From the NCBI GenBank assembly GCA_964544865.1, contig CAZJDV010000017.1, positions 1 through 34,411 of the forward strand: a stretch of 34,411 nt of DNA. Reading direction: 5' to 3'. Of this stretch, positions 1 to 7,995 are shown piece by piece. Both the position numbers and the translations under genes were made by a program. Every line of letters begins with the position of its first letter. The first letter of the stretch is position 1. Source of the DNA: CAZJDV01 sp964544865 (GTDB lineage Bacteria > Chloroflexota > Dehalococcoidia > Lucifugimonadales > CAJWER01). The notes beneath the pieces are model-generated. The model was not told the DNA's origin and ran no database searches. It saw nothing but the letters and a program-made list of their open reading frames with translations.

Positions 1-1625
1 GCGACGACGGCAGGGTCTACACGTTTACTCTGCGAAAAGGCCTGAGGTTCTCCGACGGCGAGTTCCTGGACATGGAGGACATAAGGTTCGCTTGGGAAGA
101 CGTGAACCTCAACACGGTGTTGCATGAGACCCCGCAGGGACAGTGGATCGACCCGGTCACCGGCAACATCGTGAAGTTCGCTGTCGTCGACGACTTGAAC
201 TGGACGCTGACCTGGGATACTCCGAACTTCATCCTTATGGAAGGTGAGGTCCGGCCCGGAATGCGCTGCACGTCCTTCTACTTCTGCTTCTATGCACCTG
301 AGCACCACCTGAAGCAGTGGCACGAGGACTACGCTGACGCCGCTGACATCGAGAGGATGATTGCTGAAGAAGAAGTTGGGGACTGGCCGCGACTTTGGGG
401 CCTGGTCAACAACCTGAGCACCCACGTAGGGTTGCCCATGCCCGGTCCCTTCATCTTGACCTCCCAGTCTGACACTCTGTCGACCTGGGACTCCAACCCG
501 TACTTCTACGTCGTCTTCCGCGGCATGGCCGGAGAGACCGACCTGGGCGCCCACGGCTTGCAGATCCCTGAGATCCCTCTGTACCGCTCCAATATGGCCA
601 AGGGGAATTTCAACATCAAGGTCTGGCCGCAGGTTGGCCCTGGCGACTTTACCACCAGCGTAATCCAGACGTACAACACCGACCCCGAGATCGGCAAATG
701 GCTGAGGACCACTGAGTTCCGGCAGGCTCTCTCGTTGGCGCTGGACCGTGAGGCCATCAACGACACGATCTTGCTTGGCCTGGGTACGCCGAAGAACTGG
801 GTTTCCCATCCGAGTACCGCCTACTATCCTGGTGACGAGTGGGCATTCCACAATGCCTCGTATGATCCAGACAAGGCGAATGACATACTTGACTCCCTTG
901 GTATCACGGAAAGAGACGCCGAGGGCTTCCGCCTGCGAAGCGACGGGTCCGGCGAGCGCATCTCGTTCCGCCACCTCTCCGAACTTGGCCCGACCGCTGA
1001 CATCATGGAGCTGCAGACCGACTACTTCGCGGACGTCGGCATCGAGATCAAGAACAAGCCCATGAACGCTCCGTGGACGCTGAGCTACCCTGGCAAAGAG
1101 TATCTGGCCATGTTGAAGGCCCACTTCGGGTACTATGGGGCGAACCCATGGTTCTCCGGCTGGAGCCGCTGCTGCGGCACCGGTGGAGGCCCCGCCTTTA
1201 CGCCGGACATCTCTCAGCTAGACCGCAGCATGAAGCGCGGACCTGACGGCGCCGTTCCCACAGAGGGCGGATATCAGCCGCGCTGCGACTGCCCCGTCAG
1301 CGATGTCTGGGACCCGCCCGCGCCTTCCGACACGTATCCCGCCGACCCGACGGGTACGATCGCCTGGCTGCACGACAACTGGATCGAAGGTTGGCAGCAT
1401 CACCAGTATTCGCCTGAGCGGATCGCTATTGGCAAAGAGATTCACCGCATCCACGGCGAGCATAAGTTCATGCTGAGCGTTGCGGCGCACACTGGCGCCT
1501 CGAGGGGCATCGTAATTAACCAGAACAACTTCTTGAACGCCCCCGAGACCCACATCGCCGACTCCATAGGCTTCTACGGCGAGTTGTACTACTTCGTCGA
1601 CGGCAAGGACAACATCGGCAACTAG
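1..1625 (+). CDS. Peptide ABC transporter substrate-binding protein, family 5 (5' partial)
   Basis: This is the C-terminal 540 residues of an extracytoplasmic solute receptor for an oligopeptide/dipeptide-type ABC importer; the N-terminus with its export signal lies outside the window. The frame is open from base 3, and residues before the first internal ATG (72) read DDGRVYTFTLRKGLRFSDGE, the typical early strand of the SBP_bac_5 fold, so that ATG is not the start. Further family features are the segment EFRQALSLALDREAIND about residues 239-255 and the DxxKANDILDSLG region that follows. A Cys-rich insert (SRCCGTGGG and PRCDCP) near residues 378-420 is unusual and could form disulfides outside the membrane. 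The transported ligand cannot be told from sequence. No permease or ATPase genes follow; the gene ends at an intrinsic terminator. Confidence 0.9.
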   Translation, partial: DDGRVYTFTLRKGLRFSDGEFLDMEDIRFAWEDVNLNTVLHETPQGQWIDPVTGNIVKFAVVDDLNWTLTWDTPNFILMEGEVRPGMRCTSFYFCFYAPEHHLKQWHEDYADAADIERMIAEEEVGDWPRLWGLVNNLSTHVGLPMPGPFILTSQSDTLSTWDSNPYFYVVFRGMAGETDLGAHGLQIPEIPLYRSNMAKGNFNIKVWPQVGPGDFTTSVIQTYNTDPEIGKWLRTTEFRQALSLALDREAINDTILLGLGTPKNWVSHPSTAYYPGDEWAFHNASYDPDKANDILDSLGITERDAEGFRLRSDGSGERISFRHLSELGPTADIMELQTDYFADVGIEIKNKPMNAPWTLSYPGKEYLAMLKAHFGYYGANPWFSGWSRCCGTGGGPAFTPDISQLDRSMKRGPDGAVPTEGGYQPRCDCPVSDVWDPPAPSDTYPADPTGTIAWLHDNWIEGWQHHQYSPERIAIGKEIHRIHGEHKFMLSVAAHTGASRGIVINQNNFLNAPETHIADSIGFYGELYYFVDGKDNIGN

Positions 1626-1652
1626 ACCCAACGGACACAGACGCGACTAGTG

Positions 1653-1687
1653 CGGGGCCCGCCACACGGCGGGCCCCGTTTTTTCTT
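1653..1687 (+). terminator. Rho-independent terminator of the binding-protein gene
   Basis: An 11-bp perfect GC stem (CGGGGCCCGCC at 1653-1663, complement at 1668-1678) closes an ACAC loop and is followed by TTTTTT from 1679. It starts 28 bases after the TAG stop at 1625. This is the clearest intrinsic terminator in the window. Confidence 0.93.
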
Positions 1688-1771
1688 GCCTTGACTTTGA
1701 TCGCGATTCCCGCAAATCCGCATCCCGCTACACGGCAAGTCACAACCGCCGCGATCCTCACATCGCGCTGC

Positions 1772-1777
1772 TATAAT
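1772..1777 (+). promoter_or_regulatory. Possible -10 box for the GNAT gene
   Basis: A perfect TATAAT lies 104 bases before the ATG at 1882. No convincing -35 hexamer lies 16-18 bases upstream. The remainder of the 256-base spacer 1626-1881 holds the terminator and nothing else recognisable. Confidence 0.4.
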
Positions 1778-1881
1778 AGGCGACCGAGGGTGGCGTTATT
1801 GATGTTTTGCGAGGCCCTCGATTCCGATGATAGGCACGCCGTCCGATCAGACCAGGGCGCACCGGACAGCAGGGTAAAGCA

Positions 1882-2841
1882 ATGAAAATCGACATCCCCG
1901 TTGACCCCGGGCTCGCGGACGAACTGCTCGGATTCTGGAGAGAAATCTTCGGGGACCTTCCGGACGTGGACCCAGCGGCGCTGGCTGGTCACGACGCCGA
2001 GCACAACAGGTACTACCTCTACGTCACCCGCAACGGCGAGCGGCTCGCGGGAACGTGCATGGCGACACACTCCAAGAAGGCACCGTCGCTGGGTGGTTTT
2101 GGCGAGGTCGCGACCGCGCCCGACCTCCGCGGCCGCGGCATAGGGACCAGACTTTGCCGACAGGCGGTGGAGGACTTTAAAGACGCGGGAGGCACGGCGC
2201 TTTTCCTGGGCACAGAGAATCCCGCCGCCGCCCGCATCTATCACCGCCTGGGATGGCGAAAACTCGCGTCCACTATCGTCCACGCAAACATTGCGGGCGA
2301 CGACACGCCAGAGGCGTTCCTGGTCAACTATTTCCGACAGAGAGGCGTGTCCACCGTGGAGGAGGGGTCGCCGTCCGACCGCGTTCCCATGATCCCACTC
2401 ATCGTCACTCCTCATGACTGGCGGGTGCTCGACGCCAACCTACTCCTGTATTCGAGCAGGTACTGCCTCGTCAGGTCGTGCATGGGGCTCTATCCGAAAT
2501 ACGATGCCTTGGCAAAGGACGACCGGGGGGCTTGGTTCGCCGCCCACTCTGGCGGCGGAAGAGTGGTTGGACTCTCGACGGCACGGTTGGACGGTTCCGG
2601 CGGCTGCCAGGTCGACGGTTTCACTCACCAAGACTTCGGCGACGCGTGGGAGCGGCTCGTTACGATGGCGGCTGCCTGGGGGGAAACCAGGGTCGTGGGG
2701 GCGGTCTGGGCCGCCGTCTCGGCTGAAGACGAGGAAAGACAGGCGATGCTGGAGGCGATGGGGTTCCGGAAAACGGGCCCGGCGCGAGAGTTCGACATGG
2801 ATGGCAGGTTGGTCGGCGCGGCACGCATGGAGCTCTCATAG
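1882..2841 (+). CDS. GNAT-family N-acetyltransferase with two GNAT-like halves
   Basis: A 319-residue protein. The N-terminal half is a clear GNAT domain with the acetyl-CoA pyrophosphate loop RGRGIGTRLC near residues 83-92, then AARIYHRLGWRKL near 115-127, the usual last strand and helix. The C-terminal half ends in a similar pattern (QAMLEAMGFRKTGPAREF, about 289-306) but lacks the RGxGxG loop, so it looks like a degenerate second GNAT domain. The acceptor substrate cannot be predicted. There is no signal peptide or membrane segment, so it should be cytoplasmic. It stands alone between a terminator and a gene pair that starts 106 bases later. The ATG fits the family N-terminus and is preceded by a weak purine-rich AGGGTAAAG. 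Confidence 0.85.
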   Translation: MKIDIPVDPGLADELLGFWREIFGDLPDVDPAALAGHDAEHNRYYLYVTRNGERLAGTCMATHSKKAPSLGGFGEVATAPDLRGRGIGTRLCRQAVEDFKDAGGTALFLGTENPAAARIYHRLGWRKLASTIVHANIAGDDTPEAFLVNYFRQRGVSTVEEGSPSDRVPMIPLIVTPHDWRVLDANLLLYSSRYCLVRSCMGLYPKYDALAKDDRGAWFAAHSGGGRVVGLSTARLDGSGGCQVDGFTHQDFGDAWERLVTMAAAWGETRVVGAVWAAVSAEDEERQAMLEAMGFRKTGPAREFDMDGRLVGAARMELS

Positions 2842-2947
2842 CTAAGTTGGGTGCGCGGTAGACAAGGATCCCCTTGAGCGCTCAGAATAGAGTCGGGTCG
2901 ATCAAGCCCTTCCATCACAGACGGCATAGACACGGAGGAGCAAGTCA

Positions 2948-4426
2948 ATGAGACGTCACCGCACGATCTACTTCAACGATGCACGGCACTACTACTTGTT
3001 CGTCTTCGAGCCTCCGATGACGCTCGAAGACGCCTGGCGCCCGGTGGACGAGGCCGCCAGCACCGCGGTCGATACGTTTAGCTACGGCGTCGAGCGGGGC
3101 GACGGCCTCTTCTACCCGTCCCGAGTAGGCATGCGTTTCGGCGAGGACATCCAGCCGTTCGAGCAGGCTGCCTACTGGCGTGTCTGGAACAACATGCAGA
3201 GTCTGATTGACCGGGACCTGGACCCGCTTACGGTCCTGATCGATCGCGCCCACGACAAGGGGATGGACTTCTTCGCCAGCCTTCGACTGGGTTCCTACGG
3301 CAACATTGACCCATCGCTCAGCGTTCGCACCGGGGGCCGAGGCTACATCAATCGAGAGGTGCGCGACCACGTGTTCGCCGTGCTGAAGGAGCTGGCGACC
3401 GAGTACGCCACCGAAGGTGTGGAGCTGGACTTCGCCGCCCCGCCTGGTGGCAGTCCATTCTACTTTCAAGACGAAGACGTGGCCGAGGGTACTCTTGTGA
3501 TGACTCAGTGGCTGCGGGAAGTCACGGAAATGGTCCGAGGTCGCCCGTCCGGCGCAGGCCAGGTCGGCGCGAGGGTGTACCCCACCGAGGAGATCAACCT
3601 GTCCAAGGGCCTGGACGTGCGGACGTGGCTCAAGGAGCAACTCGTAGACTTCGTCGTGCCGATGGTCTATGCGGACTTCGCCATCAACTCCGACATGCCT
3701 ATCGGCTGGCTGATCCAAGCCGCGCACGAGGCGGACATCTCCGTCTACCCGATGGTGCAGCCATACTATCACCGCGAGGACCGGCGGTTCCACACGGTGG
3801 AGCACGCCACGCCCTCGATGATGCGGGCCGCGGTCGCGAGCAACTGGGAGATGGGCGCGGACGGCATGTACGCCTGGTTCCTGCTCTGGCCCCTGGGTGA
3901 CGCACAACGCCGGATCCTGACCGAGCTCGGTGATCCCGACCTGGTTAAAGAGGGGGACAAGCACTACGTCGTCGCGCGGAGCAGCAGTTCCTCGGACGAG
4001 TTGGGCCTAGAGACTCCGCTGCCGATAGAGATGCCGTCGTCCGACACCGGTACGCGGCACAGGGTCCCCTTCCAGATCGCCGACGACGTGGAAGGGGCCG
4101 CCTGGCGTATACGCCAGGTGCGGCTCAACGTCAACATCAAAGACCTGGTGTCGGCCGACCATATCAACATGTATCTCAATGGCCGGTCGTTGGCCGACGA
4201 GACATGTCTGCGGCGTACCGCCGGTCCTGTCGCACCCTATTCGGGCCAGTGGCTGGAGTTTCAACTCTCGGACGTTCGACCCCGCAAGGGCCGCAACGTC
4301 CTGGAGATAGTCCTGGTCAAGCGGGCGGATGGGCTCGTGAGCCCGCTGGTGATTGAGGACGTGGAGATAATCGTGGAGTACGGTCCGTACCCGTCGGCGC
4401 TGGAGACAGCACACACATCCAGGTGA
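2948..4426 (+). CDS. TIM-barrel glycoside-hydrolase-like protein, copy A
   Basis: A 492-residue protein without a signal peptide. Residues about 5-340 look like a (beta/alpha)8 barrel of the loose glycoside-hydrolase-like (GHL10-type) group: DPLTVLIDRAHDKGMDFFAS (about 95-114) followed by EGVELDFAAPPG (about 157-168), whose Glu/Asp are the best candidate catalytic acids. Residues about 355-480 look like a beta-sandwich. It shares EPPM near the N-terminus, DPLxxxxDRAHxK and the P(F/Y)YF motif with the next gene, so the two are paralogs. GGAGGAG at 2934-2940 lies 7 bases before the ATG. The spacer to the next gene is 12 bases, indicating co-transcription. Substrate and hydrolytic activity are unproven; the fold call is from pattern recognition only. 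Confidence 0.6.
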   Translation: MRRHRTIYFNDARHYYLFVFEPPMTLEDAWRPVDEAASTAVDTFSYGVERGDGLFYPSRVGMRFGEDIQPFEQAAYWRVWNNMQSLIDRDLDPLTVLIDRAHDKGMDFFASLRLGSYGNIDPSLSVRTGGRGYINREVRDHVFAVLKELATEYATEGVELDFAAPPGGSPFYFQDEDVAEGTLVMTQWLREVTEMVRGRPSGAGQVGARVYPTEEINLSKGLDVRTWLKEQLVDFVVPMVYADFAINSDMPIGWLIQAAHEADISVYPMVQPYYHREDRRFHTVEHATPSMMRAAVASNWEMGADGMYAWFLLWPLGDAQRRILTELGDPDLVKEGDKHYVVARSSSSSDELGLETPLPIEMPSSDTGTRHRVPFQIADDVEGAAWRIRQVRLNVNIKDLVSADHINMYLNGRSLADETCLRRTAGPVAPYSGQWLEFQLSDVRPRKGRNVLEIVLVKRADGLVSPLVIEDVEIIVEYGPYPSALETAHTSR

Positions 4427-4438
4427 GGTAAACCTCCA

Positions 4439-6028
4439 ATGCCTGAACCACGCATGATGTTCTACCACGATGGGCGGCACCCGCTGATCTACATGTACGA
4501 GCCGCCGATGAATAAAGAGGAGTATGAGGCCGCGGTCGACGAGCTGGCCGGCACGCCGGTCGAGGCGCTGATGTTCTGCATGGGGGACGGACGCACGGTC
4601 CTTCACGACACCCGCACCGGCGAGCTATGGGGCCACAACGTGAAGCGGTGGCCCCACCTCATCTTCCGGCGGGCGCATCAGAACGCAAAGCATCTCATCG
4701 AGGAGGGCGCCGACCCGCTGCAAATCATCTGCGATAGGGCCCACGCCAAGGACATGCTGGTCTACCCTACCCTGCTCGTCCAGCAAAAGAGCGGTGAGCG
4801 CGGCGTGGACACCCGCGGTTCCGACTTCCGCTTCGACAACAAGCACCTGGAGATCGGGGCGCACAGCGACGTGGGTGCGGACTTTCCCGGCTACGAGTGC
4901 CTCGACTTCAGGCACGAGGAGGTCCGGGAGGAGCGGTTCGCGCTGATTGAGGAGACGCTGGCCCGATACCCCGTGGACGGGTTCGAGCTCCAACTAAACT
5001 ACACGCCATACTACTTCCATCCCAACGAGGTCGAGAAGGGGCGCGGGATAATGACCGAGTGGGTCCGGCGGGTCCACGATGCCGTGAAGAGGAGCGGCGC
5101 CGACCGGGAGCTGGCCATCCGGATACCGGCGAGCATCGAGGGCTGTCTCTCGGTCGGGCTGGACCCAGTGGGCTGGATTCGAGAAGGGATCGTGGACGTG
5201 ATTATCGGCCAGACCTTTTCGGGGCCGGAGCTCCTTGATCCGACGGTGGATTTCACCCCCCTTGTGGAGGCCGCCAGAGAATCACGGTGCCGCGTTCACG
5301 CGGCTGTCCAGAGTCACGTCGATTCGGATCGTCTGTCCGAGGCCCCAATCGAGATGGTCCGTGCGGCGGCGTCCAACTACTGGGCCCAGGGCGTCGACGG
5401 ACTGTACCTGGCGCACTGGTTCGGGAACTGGCCCTACGCCGCGTCGTTCTATGAGAAGCTGCGTGAGATTCCGCACCCGGACGTGATGGCGCCCAGGGAC
5501 AAGTACTATCACATACCCACCGAAACGGGGCGCCGCGGCAGACCGGTGGCCGAGCCGGGGATCTCAGTGCAGCTTCCGGCGGATCTGGAGGCGGGCCGGT
5601 CCGCGCAGGTATCGCTATCGATCAGCGACGACCTGCCAAGGTGGGACGGCGTGGGAAGGGTCCACGAGGTGATGCTGCGGATGCGGGTTGCGGGCGCCAC
5701 GGAAATCGACCGCTTCAGCTTCAAGCTCAATGGGACGGAGCTGCCCTCGCGGCTGCTTCGCAAGATCAACCAGATGTACCGCATGAACGCCCCGCGCTAC
5801 CGCGTATTCGGTTACTGGTTTGTATTCACCCTGGACCGCGAGCACTGGCCTGTCCGTGGCGCCAACAGAGCCGAGGTCTCGCTGCTCCACCGAGACCCGG
5901 ACGTCACCGCGCCGATATACCTGCGGGACGTCGAGCTTGAGATCAAGTACTTGAAGGGCAAGAACTTCTATCGGGGACCGGACTACAACGACCCGGACCT
6001 GGGGCCGTACGAGCACTCGGTGGACTAG
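4439..6028 (+). CDS. TIM-barrel glycoside-hydrolase-like protein, copy B
   Basis: A 529-residue paralog of the preceding gene. Shared landmarks in order are FYHDGRHPLIYMYEPPM (about 7-23), DPLQIICDRAHAKDML (about 96-111), DGFELQLNYTPYYFHPNE (about 178-195) and GVDGLYLAHWFGNWP (about 317-331). The second acid of copy A's ELD is Gln here (ELQ), so if those residues are catalytic the two copies differ in chemistry. The C-terminal 150 residues form a beta-rich domain containing FSFKLNGTELPSR, comparable to MYLNGRSLAD in copy A, possibly a carbohydrate-binding-like sandwich. No signal peptide is visible, which is odd for a secreted polysaccharidase and suggests an intracellular substrate. The role is unknown. 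Confidence 0.6.
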   Translation: MPEPRMMFYHDGRHPLIYMYEPPMNKEEYEAAVDELAGTPVEALMFCMGDGRTVLHDTRTGELWGHNVKRWPHLIFRRAHQNAKHLIEEGADPLQIICDRAHAKDMLVYPTLLVQQKSGERGVDTRGSDFRFDNKHLEIGAHSDVGADFPGYECLDFRHEEVREERFALIEETLARYPVDGFELQLNYTPYYFHPNEVEKGRGIMTEWVRRVHDAVKRSGADRELAIRIPASIEGCLSVGLDPVGWIREGIVDVIIGQTFSGPELLDPTVDFTPLVEAARESRCRVHAAVQSHVDSDRLSEAPIEMVRAAASNYWAQGVDGLYLAHWFGNWPYAASFYEKLREIPHPDVMAPRDKYYHIPTETGRRGRPVAEPGISVQLPADLEAGRSAQVSLSISDDLPRWDGVGRVHEVMLRMRVAGATEIDRFSFKLNGTELPSRLLRKINQMYRMNAPRYRVFGYWFVFTLDREHWPVRGANRAEVSLLHRDPDVTAPIYLRDVELEIKYLKGKNFYRGPDYNDPDLGPYEHSVD

Positions 6029-6223
6029 GGGAGCTCACCGCAAAGTCTGCGGGGGTCGTCTCAGAAATTAGATCGAGGGGGAGTTCAAAGGGGGCTTTCC
6101 CCCCTCTGGTGGGGGCCTGGGCGTATCCCCCAGCTATGGGTTCCTCTTCCTCTCCCCCTGAAAGGGAGAGAGAAGCAGGGCAGGGGGCGATTCTGAGAAA
6201 ACCTCGAACAAGGAAGGGGAATC
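6029..6223 (+). repeat. Hairpin-rich G/C-tract spacer, possible dispersed intergenic repeat
   Basis: This 195-base spacer has no gene. It alternates G and C tracts that can pair (about 6085-6135) and includes a 7-bp hairpin CTCTCCC (6150-6156) with GGGAGAG (6164-6170) around CCTGAAA. The look is that of an intergenic repeat of the kind common in uncultured Chloroflexota, but no second copy was found in this window, so that is a guess. The AGGAAGGGG before the ATG at 6224 serves as ribosome binding site for the next gene. Confidence 0.35.
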
Positions 6224-6670
6224 ATGGCTGGACTTACGACTGATCAGGTCAACGAGCTGCTCAAGACGCCGGTGATCGCCAGACTGGCAACGGTGAAGCC
6301 GGATGGAGCGCCGTACGTGGTGCCCGTGTGGCAGTACTGGGACGGCGAGGCGATGTACATCATCCCCAGGGAGAGGTCGCGGTTCGTCGAGTACGTCAAG
6401 AACGAGCAGCGCGTGGCCATCTCGTGCGCCGACGACGTGGATCCCGACCATCCGCGACTGCTGATAGAAGGCAGGGCGGAGATCGTGGAAGGGCCGGCGC
6501 CGCTGAAAGGGAAGATGCTGGAAATCGCGCGGGAGATGGTGCTGCGGTATTCGGGAGAACCCGGACTCGAGTATCTGGCGGCGACGATCGAGAAACTCCG
6601 GTACCTCCTGCGGGTCAAGCCCGATAAGATGACGACATGGTCGACCGGCTGGCACCCTCGCTATGGATGA
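6224..6670 (+). CDS. PPOX-class flavin/F420-binding split-barrel protein
   Basis: A 148-residue protein of the pyridoxamine-5'-phosphate-oxidase-like split barrel family, which binds FMN or F420 as a dimer. Diagnostic parts are the opening ARLATVKPDGAPYVVPVWQY (about 23-42), the next strand MYIIPRERSRFVEYVKNEQR (about 48-67) whose Ser/Arg usually contact flavin phosphate, and RLLIEGRAEIVE (about 83-94). Members reduce small organic substrates or degrade heme; the substrate and the choice of FMN or F420 cannot be settled here. Length is normal and the protein should be cytoplasmic. It converges on the NYN gene across a 116-base spacer that holds GGAGAGCGCAGAG, similar to one arm of the inverted repeat near 17627. 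Confidence 0.85.
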   Translation: MAGLTTDQVNELLKTPVIARLATVKPDGAPYVVPVWQYWDGEAMYIIPRERSRFVEYVKNEQRVAISCADDVDPDHPRLLIEGRAEIVEGPAPLKGKMLEIAREMVLRYSGEPGLEYLAATIEKLRYLLRVKPDKMTTWSTGWHPRYG

Positions 6671-6786
6671 CGGAGGAGACTCACTCCGGAGAGCGCAGAG
6701 CTCGCCGGGCAAGACACGTAGCCTCTCTCGCCAGAGGGCGGAGGGAGTGTCCGGCTGCGGTGTGGAGGTGAAGCCCCGTCAGAGAA

Positions 6787-7455
6787 TCAGGCGCGGCGCA
6801 CGACCGAGATAAAGTTGGGGTTGTCCCTCTCGCTCCGCAAATCGACGAAGCCATGCTCGGCGAGCCAATCCAGGAGAGCGCCATAGGGATTTCGGCGGCG
6901 AAAGCCGATGGCAGTCGGGTCGAAATAAGGCTGCTCCCTCACCAGCTTCCGGCACTCGTTGCGAAACTGGGCTCTCGTTATCTGCTGGCCGCCCAGGTTG
7001 CCTATGAGCACGAGAAACGCGGCGACGACGTAGGGCTCTTTCCACGGAATCCAGTGCTCGGCGTCGACGGCGCTGCGCATGTCGGCGGAAGCCTCATCAG
7101 ACGCCCATACATACACTTCCACGCCCTTTCCGAGCATCTCCTCGATCAGCTCCGAGCGCTCTCCGTCCCCCGCCACGAGCACCAGGACGGTGGCCTCCGG
7201 GTCCTCGCCGCAATCGGTTCGACACTGGGGGATGAGATCGTCGCCCATGTCGTCATTATCGGTCCTAATACGGAAACCCTCTTTCCCCAGCCGGTCCTCG
7301 GCGGTTGCCTGCTCAGGGCTCGTAAAAGCTCTGAGGAGCCAGCGAGCCGTCGCTTCGCGAAACTTCGCCGTCAGATACTCTTTCATCAGCCCCCACCAGA
7401 AGGGGACGTGCTCCGGGGACAGGCCGGCACCCTGGAAGTCCCACATTACAACCAA
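6787..7455 (-). CDS. NYN (PIN-like) ribonuclease-domain protein, probable 3' part of a broken HTH-NYN gene
   Basis: A 222-residue reading from a TTG at 7455, the only usual start before the domain. It resembles NYN endoribonucleases: first strand VVMWDFQGAG with an Asp at the expected site, RTDNDDMGDDL near residue 65, and VLVLVAGDGERSELIEEML near 90-108, where the family usually has GDGDF. The C-terminal 80 residues look like a winged helix. The same frame stays open upstream to a TAG at 7507-7509 (FFRAQRSKTPPAGERAR precedes the TTG), and beyond that TAG it encodes the HTH domain listed next. No good ribosome binding site precedes the TTG. It may therefore be the tail of a nonsense-mutated HTH-NYN gene, or a separately translated nuclease. 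Confidence 0.65.
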   Translation of the reverse strand: MVVMWDFQGAGLSPEHVPFWWGLMKEYLTAKFREATARWLLRAFTSPEQATAEDRLGKEGFRIRTDNDDMGDDLIPQCRTDCGEDPEATVLVLVAGDGERSELIEEMLGKGVEVYVWASDEASADMRSAVDAEHWIPWKEPYVVAAFLVLIGNLGGQQITRAQFRNECRKLVREQPYFDPTAIGFRRRNPYGALLDWLAEHGFVDLRSERDNPNFISVVRRA

Positions 7456-7506
7456 CCTGGCCCGCTCTCCAGCGGGCGGAGTCTTGGACCGCTGCGCCCT
7501 GAAGAA

Positions 7507-7713
7507 CTAGGCTATGATTCCCCGCGCCATGGCCACCGAGTAGACGGTCGCTCCTATCTCCCATCGTGAAAGGGTGTTGACCGGGACGCCCAAGGCTCGA
7601 GCCATTTTCGCCTGAGACAGTCCCAAGGACTGCTTGATTTGAACGAGGCTCTGAGGTGCAAACCGGTAGCTATCGGTCTCCGACAGTGTCACATCCCCTG
7701 CTATACACCACAT
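7507..7713 (-). CDS. XRE-type helix-turn-helix fragment, in frame with the NYN domain
   Basis: This 68-residue reading carries a typical XRE/Cro DNA-binding core, LVQIKQSLGLSQAKMARALG followed by VPVNTLSRWEIGAT. After the recognition helix, where XRE proteins usually have another 10 or so residues before the last helix, the text goes straight to VYSVAMARG, which suggests an internal in-frame deletion. It ends at TAG 7507-7509, and the same frame continues into the NYN protein. A GTG at 7692 is an alternative start. I infer that the ancestral gene was a single HTH-NYN protein of about 308 residues and that the HTH part is damaged. A short palindrome just upstream (7726-7739) could be its own operator. 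Confidence 0.6.
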   Translation of the reverse strand: MWCIAGDVTLSETDSYRFAPQSLVQIKQSLGLSQAKMARALGVPVNTLSRWEIGATVYSVAMARGIIA

Positions 7714-7725
7714 AACTGCATTTAC

Positions 7726-7739
7726 CTACACTTTTGTAG
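7726..7739 (-). promoter_or_regulatory. Palindrome upstream of the HTH gene, possible operator
   Basis: CTACA and TGTAG arms flank CTTT, 12 bases before the HTH start at 7713. XRE regulators often bind such dyads near their own promoter. The arms are short, so chance is not excluded. Confidence 0.3.
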
Positions 7740-7896
7740 AGTATCGCGATTATTCCATAACTAGGACCCGGGTGGATCCAAGTTTTATTCCTTGTCGAAC
7801 CATCAGTCGCCCTGTCCTCCGGCCCGCCCGCGGGGATCTCGCGTCGGACTAATCCACTTAGACTCCGCGACGGCCCAGGCTGTCGCGTCGCGACCC

Positions 7897-7925
7897 TTGC
7901 GACTAGTTGTGCTCGGTGCTATATT
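7897..7925 (+). promoter_or_regulatory. Promoter of the mgs/gmaS/sox operon
   Basis: A TTGCGA -35 (7897-7902) and TATATT -10 (7920-7925) are 17 bases apart, close to the sigma-70 consensus, with the predicted transcription start about 65 bases before the first ATG (7996). The rest of the 282-base spacer 7714-7995 shows no gene or recognisable riboswitch. Confidence 0.7.
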
Positions 7926-7929
7926 TGAC

Positions 7930-7961
7930 TTCCGTACGGAATCCGCCAACCGCCCGTACGG
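7930..7961 (+). promoter_or_regulatory. Tandem CCGTACGG palindromes, putative repressor operator
   Basis: TTCCGTACGGAA (7930-7941) is a perfect 12-base palindrome, and its core CCGTACGG recurs at 7954-7961. The cores are 22 bases apart, about two helical turns, so two dimers would sit on the same face. The pair begins just past the -10 box and covers the expected transcription start, where bound protein would block initiation. I noticed no other copy in the window. No regulator gene of obvious match is adjacent. Confidence 0.55.
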
Positions 7962-7995
7962 TCGGCAGTTTAGGGTAGCAATGAGGTCCGGGTGA

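Noticed and set aside
1771..2415. A 214-codon minus-strand open frame opposite the GNAT gene
   Set aside because: It is the antisense shadow of a clear GNAT domain, with no family match and no start signals.
7507..7509. TAG used as pyrrolysine or another amino acid, since amine metabolism is nearby and two genes have a lone TAG
   Set aside because: TAG ends 17 of the 29 intact genes here, including most of the amine operon, and neither broken gene is a methylamine methyltransferase. Nonsense mutation is simpler.
7792..7995. A small plus-strand open frame before the amine operon
   Set aside because: It spans the promoter and operator and has no ribosome binding site or family look.
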